Positions 23,073 to 34,800 of a stretch of 64,000 nucleotides of DNA are shown here, one piece after another (the first letter of the stretch is position 1; each line of letters starts with the position of its first letter). The stretch comes from Linum tenue (lineage: Eukaryota > Streptophyta > Magnoliopsida > Malpighiales > Linaceae). The notes beneath the pieces were generated by a model that worked only from the letters and a program-made list of their open reading frames with translations, ran no database searches and had not been told where the DNA came from. The stretch is taken from contig CAMGYJ010000008.1 of the NCBI GenBank assembly GCA_946122785.1, positions 2,257,742 to 2,321,741 on the forward strand, written 5' to 3'. The position numbers and the translations under genes are program-made.

Positions 23073-23102
23073 CTTCTTCTTCTTCTTCTTCTTCTTCTTC
23101 TT
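23073..23102. repeat. (TTC)n microsatellite
   Basis: About ten TTC units in the 3' flank of dirigent copy 3, about 30 bp beyond its stop codon. Likely to vary in length between individuals. Confidence 0.9.
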
Positions 23103-23132
23103 CAAATCACGTTCATCATAGTAAAGTTCATC

Positions 23133-23720
23133 TTAGTAGTGAAATACGTAGATGTCACACTCCACGACCGCATTTCCCGTTTTTTTATCAAACAACTGCG
23201 TTTTGAGATGAACCTTTCCACGAGCGAAGCAGAACACTCCGGTGCCGCCGACGACCGGCATCTCCCTTGTCCCGGTGGCAAGTATGGGGTTGCGTCCCAA
23301 CACAGTGACGGTGCTTCCTCGGTACTTACCGTCGGCCGTAAACACAAAGTTGAATAGCTCCACGAGAGCCGCATCGGTCCTGGAAGCGACGCCGTATAGC
23401 CCCTGAACGCGTCCCACCTCGGTGGAGTTGAGCTCTGGATCCAACGTCAAAGGGTTGTCCGCCATGGTTAACCGCCCAAACAAACCGGCCGGGTGGCTGT
23501 AATCTAATGGGCCTTTAGGGTTGAGAGGCAGGGCCGTAGCGTTTGGGCCGGCAAGGAGGTTGTGGTAGTAGAAATGGAGGTGGGTCAACTTCTCATTCTT
23601 CAGCGCCATTGCTTTTGCCGACAGTTTCGTCGAGAAAGGGTGCGATGATGTCAATCTAGCCTCCGAGAATAAAATGGTGAAGAGGAAGAGGAGGGAATAT
23701 AGTCTCAGCATTTTGGCCAT
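23133..23720 (-). CDS. dirigent protein (copy 3, intact)
   Basis: Intronless 195-residue secreted dirigent protein, close paralogue of the copies at 5.4 and 12.9 kb. Signal peptide 1-21 (ending FSEA), then the dirigent domain from about 44 with HNLLAGPNATA (53-63), DNPLT (88-92), VQGLYG (105-110) and GGTGVFCFARG (158-168). The motif has Cys at 161 where both other copies have Gly, a change inside the conserved barrel strand that could alter folding or substrate fit. The six-residue shortening relative to copy 1 is spread over small indels in the signal peptide, the TADG loop and just before the TTTGNA segment. Role in phenoxy-radical coupling is inferred from family membership. A weak TATA-like TATAATTA lies about 60 bp upstream on the minus strand. 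Confidence 0.95.
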   Translation of the reverse strand: MAKMLRLYSLLFLFTILFSEARLTSSHPFSTKLSAKAMALKNEKLTHLHFYYHNLLAGPNATALPLNPKGPLDYSHPAGLFGRLTMADNPLTLDPELNSTEVGRVQGLYGVASRTDAALVELFNFVFTADGKYRGSTVTVLGRNPILATGTREMPVVGGTGVFCFARGKVHLKTQLFDKKTGNAVVECDIYVFHY

Positions 23721-23790
23721 GGTAGAATCAGAATGTGCTTTTTTTTTAGTGAAAGAATGAGGGTATAAGATTTGCCTCTAATTATAGCTA

Positions 23791-24779
23791 GAAAGGGCAA
23801 ATCTCTTGGCAACTTAATATTTCTATAGCTCTTGTTATTTCAAAGAGCCTTAGACGGCAGTATCCTATGTAGCCAAGGTTCCATCGCCGCAATTATCCTT
23901 AGACGGCAGCATCCTATATAAACCGGAAGCATGAGCTGCTGGGCACATATAGTGATGGCAAACGGGTGGGCATACGATGGGTATCTTAGTACTTATATCC
24001 GTTCCGCACCAAGTTCAGGTTGGAGTAGGTAATACCCACGTAGGTATAGAGCGGGACAGGTCAATCCACTTTTACGTGTTATTTGGGGGGAAAATACACG
24101 CAAAGTTTTAATGTTTATGATAAAACGAAGGAGAAACACTTCATGAATAAAATTAGAGATAATAGAATGGGCGAAATGAGTTTAACTAGTTGAAAGATCA
24201 AATTTAACTAGTTAAAGAAAAGCCAAAATAAGATAAATGTGAATAAATATTGTATGAAACTTAGATAGAATTGATTCCACTCCATGTTACTTTGAGTCGA
24301 GTAATACCCACTGACCCACCTTATTGCAAATCAGATTGAATAATACTCAACAAGAGGAATATTCAAATTGATATCCCTAATCACCGCCGTCTAGGTCTCT
24401 TTGTTTGCATGGATTTACATATCCAGAGCCTCGTAGCTGCTCCATTTTCCTAGTTCCTTGTCGTATTTTTGTTGGGACTGCATTAACAAGTAGAATGTTA
24501 CCTTTTGGCCAAGGCCACCAGGTCCAGGAGGATATACAAGAAGGCAAAAACGTGCAGAGAGCATTAATTCTTGGTTTCACTTTTTAATATTAAAATATTC
24601 CGATTGCTTAATTATTATTATTATTATTATTGTTGTTGTTATATGTCATTAATCAAAGAGAAGTAGAAGATGAAGGTTGTAATGAACTTGGGATTATCCC
24701 GTAATCTCCATGTGGCAAAACTTGTGTATTCCGCAGTTGGCGGAGCAAATCCATACCAAAGTGGTTTACTTTATTTGCA
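23791..24779. other. intergenic, nothing firmly recognised
   Basis: Contains two nearby copies of a TTAGACGGCAGYATCCTAT phrase (about 23848 and 23899) and a patch at 23950-24070 with GGGTGGGCA/ACCCAC motifs that looks like decayed hAT sub-terminal sequence. Ends could not be set. No gene is seen. Confidence 0.4.
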
Positions 24780-25155
24780 CTTTTTTTTGTCAAAAGATAT
24801 CATGTATTGATAAAAAAAAAATAGATAGTTACACCTTGGATATCAGCCAGGTCTGGAAATTAAAGAAGCAACTCATAGTCAGATACAAAGAGAGGGCTTT
24901 CCTAGCTACCAGATGAGCTACCCTATTGTTCTCCCGACCTACAAAACGCACACTAAAACCAGGCTGAGTACGAAAATAATGTCTAATCTCTTCCAGAATA
25001 GCACCCCAACCGGCTATCTCTTGTGTCGGCTTGATTAATCTTGTCAATAATCACCTTTCGCATCACCTTCAAATCGGACCGCCGACAAGCCTTGCTCCAC
25101 GCACCAAATAATAGCTTCCCTGAGCACAAGCAACTCCACCACAGCACCACCTTAA
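24780..25155 (-). mobile_element. LINE 3' end remnant (RNase H domain)
   Basis: The minus strand encodes, with interruptions, the RNase H-like end of an L1-type LINE: WCVEQGLSAVRFEGDA, then FSVRFVGRENNRVAHLVARK, then FFNFQTWLISKV. The same order and near-identical wording occur in the LINE at 41764-42755. A short T-run at 24783-24790 is the decayed poly(A) tail. The copy is strongly 5'-truncated and frameshifted between the two blocks. Confidence 0.8.
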
Positions 25156-25559
25156 CTATTTGAAGAACTTATAAAAATTAGATACGATAGTCTATTGAGA
25201 GTAAGAAGTGAGCTCATGCCACTTTGATTCAATTCTTCTCCACCAACAAGTTTGGACACATTTTATGATTTTAGGTGTATACATGATTTTATAGTTCTTT
25301 TTAATTTTGCGTAGCATTTATTCTCCAAATCTTTAATATTGACCCACATAAATTACAAGAGACAAGCTCTGTCCCCGGCCTCCGCAGACTCTTGCTCTTT
25401 ATCTTCGATTCCACCACGTCTTCACTCTTCACTAGCCACAAACAGCAAAAATAACAACCAATTGATCCGTTTTTTTGTTGTCGTTCGCGTACTCAGATGC
25501 TCCCCATCCCAACGATTAACGTCCTTTCTACCTAACCTAAATTCATTTTCTCATTCTGG
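25156..25559. other. intergenic, nothing firmly recognised
   Basis: The right half (25340-25559) is less AT-rich and may be a further fragment of the broken gene copy next to it, but no exon could be matched. Confidence 0.35.
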
Positions 25560-26570
25560 AGCACATTCTTCTTTTTGTCATTGGCCTGCAAAATCAGCAA
25601 GGAGGAACCAGCAAATTAAGGATGGAAAGCAGACCGACAGAAGGTTTTGGAGCAGGTATGAAGCGAATTCCAGGCTGACGTCAAATTGCAGCGCAAGAAC
25701 AACTACTTATCCCAGTGGGCTGCCGTAGCACCTTCTTCTTCTTCTTCTTCTTCCGCGCAACTGCAGCCTGTAAACAAATTAAAAAGATCAATAATCATAG
25801 GGAGACCCGTAGAGAATTACCCTGACTTATTTCTTTTGTCATTGCCCTACAAAATCAGGAAGGAGGAGTAGATGAAACTAAAACAAGAGAAAGGGATTAC
25901 AACCCCAGTTCCGGGCTGACGCCAAATTACAGTGGCAAGCAGTGGCATAGCCAGAAATTTATCTAAGGTGCGTATGTTGTTGAATGTGTTTATGTTTTGA
26001 AAATTTTCTAAAATATATTCATCAAGCAAATGATGAGAGATGTTAAGATATCACAACGAAAAATCGTTCATGATTACACAACTCATCTTATTATGAAGTG
26101 TTTCTTTACTTTGCTAATTGCATAAGTACTCTTTCAATACTTGAATGACAACCGATAGCAACAAACGGGTCTAAGTAATAACATTACTTTTCGAGTTTTT
26201 GTATATACTAAAATCTCTTATCGAATATATAAACTAAAAGTTAAATAGAGATCATAAAACATTACTTTACGTATCTACAATCATATAGAAATTTTGTATT
26301 TTATCAACAATCATATAAATTAATTTACTCCATATTTTTTGGGCCAAGGTGGTGCAAATGACCCACCTTGGCCTCATGTGGCTCCGCCACTGGTGGCAAG
26401 AAGAAAGAATCGAGACCAAAAGAACAGCAACTTACGAAGATTTTTGTCGATTATCTCCTTCAAACTTTCTTCAATTCACGGCAATTAGGTTGCCGATGAT
26501 CTCTTTTGAATTGACGGGAATTATATAGGTTTTCTAAGCTTTCCGCAAAGCAGACGGTTATGCGGGGAAT
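25560..26570 (-). pseudogene. broken paralogue of the unknown gene at 16247-17426
   Basis: Minus-strand homology to the 5' part of the unknown gene. A start-like block at about 25832-25852 reads MTKEIS before a GGTAATTC donor, as in exon 1 of the parent. The start of exon 2 is recognisable near 25690-25770, where an expanded AAG/TTC run replaces the VRRRE codons and the frame then stops. A second copy of the leader plus start block lies at 25570-25690, so the fragment is partly duplicated in tandem. Exons 3 and 4 are not found. A hAT element interrupts the leader at 25940-26392. Non-functional. Confidence 0.75.
25940..26392. mobile_element. non-autonomous hAT element, 453 bp
   Basis: Ends are CAGTGGCATAGCCA (left) and CAGTGGCGGAGCCA (right, reverse complement). 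It is flanked by a perfect 8-bp target duplication GTGGCAAG at 25932-25939 and 26393-26400, as expected for hAT. The related gene copy near 17548 has the uninterrupted sequence (ACAGCGACAGGAAGAAA), a natural empty site. Interior AT-rich, no transposase. Confidence 0.92.
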
Positions 26571-26644
26571 AGTTTTTCTTTTTCTTTTTCTGTAAGATAT
26601 ATGATGATAATTGATGTCGCAAAAGCCCAAATTCATTGAAAATC

Positions 26645-27777
26645 CGATTAAATGTACTGGATATCATGTAAGTATTGGTTAAGTTGTATATTAACCATTT
26701 AAGTGTTTTTAGTTGCAACTAAACCACACAAGTCTACTTCCGGTTTCACCGTTATATTTTTCATTTTGAAACTTAATGGTGGGTATTAAATTGAAAATTT
26801 CCACCTTAATTTCCACCATGCCATTTTTCTTTCACTTTCTTCCTCTCCACAAAATAAATAATTTTTTTATAAAAAATGGAGGATTGAATAAACCCGATCA
26901 CAATAGCCATTTGAAATTCTTCTCTTGCTCTATGGCTGCCGATCCTCTTGTAAAATTATTTATAGAGTTGGAGATGGGGACTTCGGTCGAGAAACTGAGT
27001 TTCGCTGTGCCGATTTTTCTTTAGTAGAACACTAGTAACAAAGCTATGATAAAACTTCACCTGTTCAATTTTATTATTTAAGACCTGTTTCTTAATTTTC
27101 TTCACTCATTCAGTTTAAAACATTCCCTTGTATTTAATCTCAATATGTTTCTTTAGTTTTTATCTGATTGACACCTGAAGTTCAGGTGTGCAGAACTCAA
27201 CTAAAGAAAGACTTTTTATGTTTTAACTTTTGTCCGCTCAAATATTCATTACAACACTTATACAGCAATAACATGTACAAATTCATGCATAATAGATGAA
27301 TTTAAACAATCTATAAGAGGGCACCCAAAAAACTTTCCCCCTAGAGAAAATCCTATATAGAGGTGCCAATTATGCATAACATGTTATAAACGAAAAAATA
27401 TAATAAGGATTGCATTTCACATTCCACATAAATTTAAAAAATTTAGTTTATTTGGAAGGATACCAAAGTTTATTTCAATTAGACCAACAAAAAAAATAAA
27501 CAATTGTAGATTTTGACGAAAACAATAGAGGAGGGCATAAAATAATTAAAGAGAGTGCTAGTAATACCGAAATAAAGATGGAAGAATGTGTGGGAAAATG
27601 AAATTGGGTAAATTGATGCGGAAAATTATAATTTGATACCTGCCGTTAAGTTTACTGATGAAAAATATAACGGTGCAATCGGAAACCAACTTATTTGGTT
27701 TATTTGCAACTGAAAGAACCTAAATGATTAATATGCAATGAAACCAATACTTACATGATATTCGGTGCAATTAACCC
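26645..27777. mobile_element. non-autonomous Mutator-like element, 1133 bp
   Basis: Terminal inverted repeats exceed 110 bp: the left starts CGATTAAATGTACTGGATATC and the right, in reverse complement, GGGTTAATTGCACCGAATATC; both continue with CATGTAAGTATTGGTT and later CACCGTTATATTTTTCAT. The 9-bp target duplication is TTGAAAATC / TTGAAAACC (26636-26644 and 27778-27786), one mismatch. No transposase. An 82-codon open frame at 26776-27024 has no known domain and might be a captured fragment. Confidence 0.88.
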
Positions 27778-27786
27778 TTGAAAACC

Positions 27787-28844
27787 CCTCCTTGTGGATC
27801 CAGATATTTTTTTATAATCCTTGTGTATCCTGGTTGAGTTATGAATTATGATCAACTTGCATCTTTTTCAATATGTTAAGGTTAAATGATATTATTTAGT
27901 CATCTATTTTTTTAAATTGATTTTTAATTTCTTATGGTTACTACATTCATACAAAATTTCATTATCATTGTAAGACCTCTAATGACTGTCGTAAGTTGTC
28001 TTACGTATTATTGTAAATTCAGTGTTATTATTGTTGTAAAACTTCTCACGATAATAGTCCGCTTAGTAAGTACAATCGTATTAAAGAGTCAAAATAGGTC
28101 TTACGATCGTTGTAGGACACGTCTTGCAACAATGATACAACATGGTATTAGAGCATGAAATATTTTATTACCAAAATGAATTTTACCTTGTAGATCACAT
28201 TTACCACAATTTGTTGGTATAAAGAAACGAAGAAGAAAAACAACTCAACAAATGAGAATTAATAAAAGAGTGATTGTATAAATTTTAATTTTCCATTATC
28301 AAATAAATTTTAATTTTCATATTTTGGGTTATGCATCTATTTCGTTCTCCTTCCTACGGTTGAATATCCATTATGGAACCTATTCCAACGAATTATTAGT
28401 ACTAAATAGTTATAAACATGATATCGGAGCTTTTTGTCGATAACTGAGAAGTCTTTTGTTGGAGTATCAATGGTCTCTTTAGTGTATCAATGGTCTTTTT
28501 GGAATATCAAGGTATTCTGAATCTATGCATATTTCAAGTCCATATAAGTTGACTGCAAACCGTTTGCTAACCACACTTAAAACGTGAACTCGCAGCTCCA
28601 TATATTGCTTTGCATTAATTGAAATGTTACCTGAAAAAGATGCATCCTAAATCAGATTCAACCATATAACTCTTCCAACAGCCGAAATGAATTTGGGTAC
28701 TGGTTTTGGAAAGAACCCAAAACCGTCGTACGGACAGTGCATCAATGAGAAAGTGACTTGACCACAAAAAAGGAAAAAACTGTCGGTCGTAGTTAGATTG
28801 CATACAAGTGTAAATCCAATTCATTTCCCCCCACATTATCACAA
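27787..28844. other. intergenic, nothing recognised
   Basis: AT-rich. A short patch at 27960-28135 repeats GTAAGAC/TCTTACG and ATTATTGTA motifs. The 139-codon open frame that overlaps 28627-29046 on the minus strand is read-through of the MUB 3' region and has no domain. Confidence 0.4.
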
Positions 28845-30747
28845 TCATTGTATACTGAATTGACAGTGAGACACACACAACTGTTTCTCTGTAGGAAGCA
28901 AAGACTTGCGCCTCAAGTAAAAGACCCTGTGAGCTGTGACAAATGCGCCCTCCTGATGACCCCAATGCCCCCCTCAAAACCAATTCACATAAATGTTCAT
29001 CTGTAACAGCTCCAATGTGTATTTTACCTGTATGAAGGGAAAACAAAACAATGTCATTATTTGCTTGTTGCAGATTAGGAGAAAAAACAACACCAGTAAA
29101 AATAACTTGCCTGGAAATCTGGCTGTTCTTTCTGCTTTACCGTTGCCAATTATAAAATGACGCAAACACACTTGTTTTGTTTTGGTAGATGAGCTGCTTT
29201 CTTATCTGCTACATCCAGAAAACAAATACAAGAGAGGCATTCTTCGCGTTAGAAGTCGCCTGAAACTACTAAAGTGAGCTCCATTATTGGTCATGCAGTG
29301 CATGGAACTTAAATCCTATGGTACAACAGAACAACAAAAAGGAAGTAGCAGCAGCCTGTGTATAGTCACAAAGTTTATCGCCAAGTGAGATGAACTATCA
29401 CAAATAATAAGCAAGGGGTTCACAATCTATACAAAAAAAAGTATGAGATGTGCATGGTTTGAGAAGTTTCTTTAAATGCAATATAAGTTCAGTCAAAAGC
29501 AGAGTTCGTGAAGTGAACACAAGATCGTACCTTTCTCTGTTGATGGTGGTTGAACAACTACGTGCATGGTTGTGACCCCACCAGGAACATCACATAGAGG
29601 ACTGCGGCATTCCCCTATGGTTCGTGTATTCTCCAATATCCTTCCTGCACTTATCAACTTCACATCTTTCACCGTCCGTGGACCATTCTCTTTCTCTGTG
29701 ATAGAAAAAGACATTCAACAAATCTTAATACTCTCTCTGATCCAATCTGATCCATTAACTAAATGAAGAGAAAGCACCAGAGTTGACATCTCTGGAAATA
29801 TAATTTAGCAATGATCCATAACGAAAGACCTACACCACTCCTTCAACTATAAATTATGTTCTCAGAGCATGAAGAATAACACAAAAGTGAATCTTTTATT
29901 CACAGCTGAAGCTGCCTCGATACATCATAATCCGCTCCGGTTCAAAAGGCATTATGTTATCGAGCAGACTACTCCAGATTGGTTGTAGGAGGGGACAAGA
30001 CCTGTCAATGGCTTCTTCCACAGTATAGTATGTTTTTATGTTACCCTATCATAGGTAGAGGCTGGACAAGAATCAAGGAGACTGGATTCAACAACTGAGA
30101 AAAGAAAAAACACAATGGCCCAGAAGGGTATGATGGCAAGTACATGGCTCCCTGTTTGATAACACTAACTTTTTTATTCAGCTCGAAGAAAATGAGTTTC
30201 TTTTCGCAAAGTGGACCACTGCCATAGTGAGAAAATAAAACCAAGAACAACTTCCTTTTATCACTTCATGGGCGAGGATGCTAAGAACATGAAAAAACCA
30301 TGAGAAGCCAAAACGTTTATAACAAATTTACAAGGAGCTTCTGCCCAAGGAATGCCACTATTAAGGTTAGCAAAGCCAGGATTCAGCTAAGCAAAGCACC
30401 AGAGCAGTATTATGCAGTATAAACATACACAAGGTGATCTTGGCGCTCTTTGTTTGGAGTTGAATATCTCCCTTTTCTGAATTTTTAACAACAAATGATA
30501 AGAAACTGTAGAGACAGACCTCTTAAGCCCACATTCTATAACAAATGTCAATACATGAACAATGAAACAGACAACATGATTTCTCATTAAGCATAGAATG
30601 GAAGTTGGCATTACCTTTAGGCCATTGAGCAAGAACGGTTTCCTTCAAAGTTGCAACACTCGCAGCAGTAGGAAAGCTTTTGGGACCAATATCTGATCCA
30701 TCTGTCAATCGAAATTTGATCTCTAACTGATCTTGTACCCCGGCCAT
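28845..30747 (-). CDS. MUB: membrane-anchored ubiquitin-fold protein (MUB); 3' end provisional
   Basis: MUBs are ubiquitin-like proteins, normally lipid-anchored at the plasma membrane through a C-terminal CaaX box, where they bind group VI ubiquitin-conjugating enzymes. Exon 1 (30615-30747, residues 1-44, MAGVQDQLEIKFRLTDGSDI...) and exon 2 (29531-29695, residues 45-99, including ENGPRTVKDVKLISAG, PGGVTTMHVVVQPPS) are certain: phases match and they cover the whole ubiquitin fold. The tail is unclear. A 21-nt exon (29111-29131, GC donor) and a last exon (28845-28888) would give about 120 residues, near the usual 117-118, ending EKERTARFPEKQLCV... The place of the family's PKQNKCVC-type tail is recognisable, but no CaaX plus stop follows. 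Either the true last exon was missed, or the anchor is lost. Confidence 0.8.
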
Positions 30748-31860
30748 GTCTTCGCGGATATAACAACTACTGAGTTCCCAGAATGCAGGGAGCTACAAGG
30801 TTTGTTGTTATCCCAATATCAACCACAGCTCAAACAAGCTGGAGTTTTTATAAAAAAAAAAAAAAATTGAACCTTGTAGTGTTTTCTAGGAAACAAAGGA
30901 CTGATGAAGACTCTTGAGTCTTGACTCGTTTAGCTTCCTGCCAAAGACAATACGGAAAAAGGGAGTCTTCTTCAGTATCTTGCAAGTGGAAATTTTAGGA
31001 ACCAGAAACGTAAGGTTGAATAAAAGACATCTTTCAGAATCGGATTTCTAAGGAAGGAATCATTCACGTGAAAATCAGCAACCAAAACTCTGAAATTACC
31101 CTAAAACTAACCATCACGAATTCACGATTGGCTCCAATTCTAATCAGCTGACCTAGTGCTTTGATTTATGCCTGTTATGAATTCTCATCGCTGCTACTAG
31201 CTGAATTAAAGGCAACAAAACAAGAAAACCCTGGATTTTAAAAACAACAATAGAAATAAACAGAGACGGGAAATACAGGGAAGGAAACTGAAAAGATCGC
31301 AAGCTACAAAAGAGCAAGAAAACCCCAAAATTCTGCGAAGAGCAAGCAAAGATCACAAACCACATCTCCGCCTCCTCTAAAGATCATCATAATCAACAAA
31401 GAAAAAGGAACCCCTCAGTTCCAGAAAGCTGTAAATTACAGCTGCATCCGATTGACGAAACTACTGACAATAAATTGAATCGATCAGACAAGCAAGAGTA
31501 GGGGTAGGGAGTGAAATTGGGGAATGGGTTTTCTTACTTGGTGGCAGAACTGATCTGGGCCAATTGCTAATCGCTGAAAAGATTCGAAACTGAACAATTA
31601 TAATGATGGGCACCGAGAAAGGGAAGTTGAAACAGGGTATTGGGCATCAGTATACAGAAAGGTGAAAGAAAGACGAAGGAAGAGGGAGAAGGAAAGGGAG
31701 AGATTAGAAATAAACGAAAAGGGAAAGACAGAAATAAACGAATCGGCAGCGATGGGGAAGAGGGAAGAACTAAGAAGAAGAGAGGTGAGGGAGGAAGGAA
31801 GGAAGGAGGGGGCGTTTACGGAGTTTTCTAAGTTGTTTCCATTTCTAAAAATCTAATAAA
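30748..31860 (-). promoter_or_regulatory. probable MUB 5' leader and promoter
   Basis: Region upstream of the MUB start. The stretch near 31380-31660 has the look of a leader with GA/CT-rich tracts, and 31650-31815 is strongly purine-rich on the + strand (polypyrimidine on the transcribed strand), a common core-promoter feature of plant housekeeping genes. A leader intron is likely but its ends were not fixed. Open frames here (31640-31856) are low-complexity. Confidence 0.4.
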
Positions 31861-34800
31861 AATGGTGAGAAATTAAAAACAAAACTATGCATATTATTTT
31901 GTGCGCAATCAATTCACAATTCAATCCCCCCATGTCCATATCTGGCGTCTCTCTCTCTCTCCCTTGCCTTCTTCTCCATTTCTCCTCCTACCTCCCTCCT
32001 ATGACCATGGAAATGGACTTCCATTTTCTCCTTTTATTTCCTTCTTCCTTAATTTTCCTGCTTCGTTTATTTATTTTATTTTTTTCTTCTCTCCTATTTT
32101 AATACTTGATCTTGGACCTGAGAAAACTTCTGCCGTCCTTGGCTAGAAATGAGAAGAACGGGTTATTGACTTTTCGGCACACTCCTTTAATTTGTTGTTT
32201 TTGACAAATTAGTCCTCCAACTTTTTTTAGGCCATTCTGAGAAGAAGAAAAAAATGACATTCATCAATAACACTATTCACTTCAGCAATGTGTCAGCAAG
32301 TTTGGAAGGTACGATTGAATATATGAATCGAGATCACTCGTTATTAACAAACTAAATGTCGTGACATTTTAAATGTAAGAAAAGTAATTATCAAAGTAGT
32401 GAGACAGAAGTAAATAAAATAGATGGACAATTGGGTGTAATAATCTTATTGTTAATGATGGTATGTAAGTAATACTGTAATATGCAACCTCTATATATAT
32501 ATATAATTAGATATCCTACCCAATCATTTGTTGTGACTTGTGAGTTTCTGTTTTATATTATCATCCTACTTTAGGAGGAAAAGGCATGCATTTGCTTTAT
32601 TTGAATTAATTTATACGATGATCTTTGGATAAAAGTGATGACACTAAAAGATTCAACAATACTTGAGTGGTTCGTCCATGTGTTGCCAACTAATTTATGA
32701 AAGGATTCTAACAAATCAATCATTGAAGTTCACTTTTTTTTATGAATTCACTGCTAATAGTTGTAACGATTAACACAACAACCACTTTTATTTATTTTAG
32801 TGAAAATTATTTGTCCAAACCGTGCATACAAGTATTTCACTTCAACTCGTCAATTATAGAAGCAACCAAATAAACCCTAATGAAGTGACACGATATAATT
32901 CATATCCAATCAAAATCAAACTCAGTATTCAGCTGCGTTTTTAACTCACATTATCTCGGGATCACTCACATGCTTGCTCCCCCTATCTAATAGTCAGTCA
33001 GAGGGAGGGTTCATAGAAATTCTTTTCGATATCGACTAGTTCACATGCTGATAGAACAATTTAAGTGAAGAAACTCCATAAAAATGGACTAGTCATTCTT
33101 GACCGAGAGGGAAAATAACCAGTCCAACATAACAATAAATGAAGAAATAAGTAGTGACACGTAGAAAAGTGGAATTTGGTAATGGCTGGTAGTTTGGAAG
33201 AAGAAGAAGAAGAAGAAGAAGAAGAAGAAGAAGAAGAAGAAGAAGAAGAAGAAGATTGCGCGTTAATAAAGAAAAGGAGTAACTAAGGAATAACTGAAAC
33301 TCAGTGACCGAATAAAATATGAGCTTTGGCGAAAATGAAAAGAGAAATGGTTGACGCTAATAAAAAGAGAGGAGAAGTGTTGATTCTTCTTTGGAGTCTT
33401 CAAACTCTGGTCAAAGTACACATTTATGTAACTATCCCTCTCTAGTCAATCGCCATGGAAGGACATCGACAATCTTTCCAGCTCCTCTGTTTCCTATTTT
33501 TTTTTTTTTTTTTCTCTCATTGTTCTTTTCCTTCCATCCAAGCAAAAGAGGGAAAGACAGACAGACTTTTGCCTTTGTTTTGTCCAAAGGGATACAAATG
33601 ATGATGTAAACTACAGGGACAATGATTCCAATTCATCAACAGACACAACGTATTCCCTTGTTTGAGTGTTAATCTCCGAGAGTTCCTGTGTCCTGTTTTA
33701 TATGTTTGTCTCACCCACATCTTAATTTAGAAGAAATGAAAGAAAGAAGAAAAAAACACTGATTAAGGGTTTTTCCCCGACCGTCTCTATGTGGATTACA
33801 AAGATATTAATGTTAGTTCTCTACATCGTGGGAAGTTTCGTACTAAATTGTTCGAATGGTGTTTTACAATCAGGAATATCAAGGCCTAATGATAGAAATT
33901 TGTTTAGCAAACAATGAATGAAACCGAATTTCGTCAATAGGTAAAGGGTAACTTGTATCGTGATGAACTCAGGGTTATTCACTTAGTATCAGGCATTCAT
34001 AGACTTGAGCAGTTATGATGATGAATAATCATGCAGAAAGAAGAAAATGGAAAGGATCAGAATTCAAATTCAAGCATACCATCATGAAACTGTTCAACAC
34101 AAAGGGGGAAAAGAAAGAATATTTCTGCACATTTCCAAATGTTTGTGTCTCTCCTGAGGTTCATCACCATCATTATCCTCGTACATTATAAGGGAGTACC
34201 TATAATTGCAGTAGCCAGTCCCCCAACAAAATTTTAAGACGGAACCTGTTTGTAACATAGCAGCAATCTTCATTTTCTTACCTCTATTTCTACAGTTTCA
34301 CTCAACTGGTATCAAACTTCAAAAGCAAGGGAGAAGAAGAGTCTCTAACAAAAAATCTTTGACAACAGTAACAATAAGAAGAATATGAAGGAAAGAGCTT
34401 CTTCTGGCTTCATAACAGAATTACAGAATATAACAGCAGCCCTCCCTCTGCAGTGCAGAATATAAACTGTCCTATTCATTGCTCGACTTCTCTTTCCAGC
34501 CACCAAAATCGAAGTGTATAGTATCGATGGTTGGTGCAAATTTCAGCCGCCAGTGCAGAAACTTCCTAATCGTGTATCTCGTACCTTCTTTATTCTAGAC
34601 ATGGGAACTAATTGAGCCAAGAATTCAGGCTAGCTTCCTTCAATATAGTCTCTTTTTTGTTCATAATTCCAACCGGAAGAATTAATATGCGATTGCTATG
34701 TTACAAATGAAAGAATGAATTCTCAGTGCCCGTGCTAGTGATGCAGAGCTAATGGGTAGTGAATTCTGACCTGAAAACCATTACGCCCAAGTTTCTGCTA

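Noticed and set aside
23950..24330. hAT-like motifs (GGGTGGGCA, ACCCAC)
   Set aside because: Motif density suggests a decayed element, but neither inverted ends nor an 8-bp duplication could be set, so it is not listed as an element.
28627..29046. 139-codon minus-strand frame
   Set aside because: Overlaps the MUB tail in another phase, and no recognised domain.
31640..32146. Lys/Glu-rich and Ser/Leu/Phe-rich open frames
   Set aside because: They follow purine and pyrimidine tracts at the MUB promoter and have no protein-like features.
33195..33254. Poly-Glu/Lys coding interpretation of the GAA run
   Set aside because: Perfect microsatellite without flanking coding sequence.
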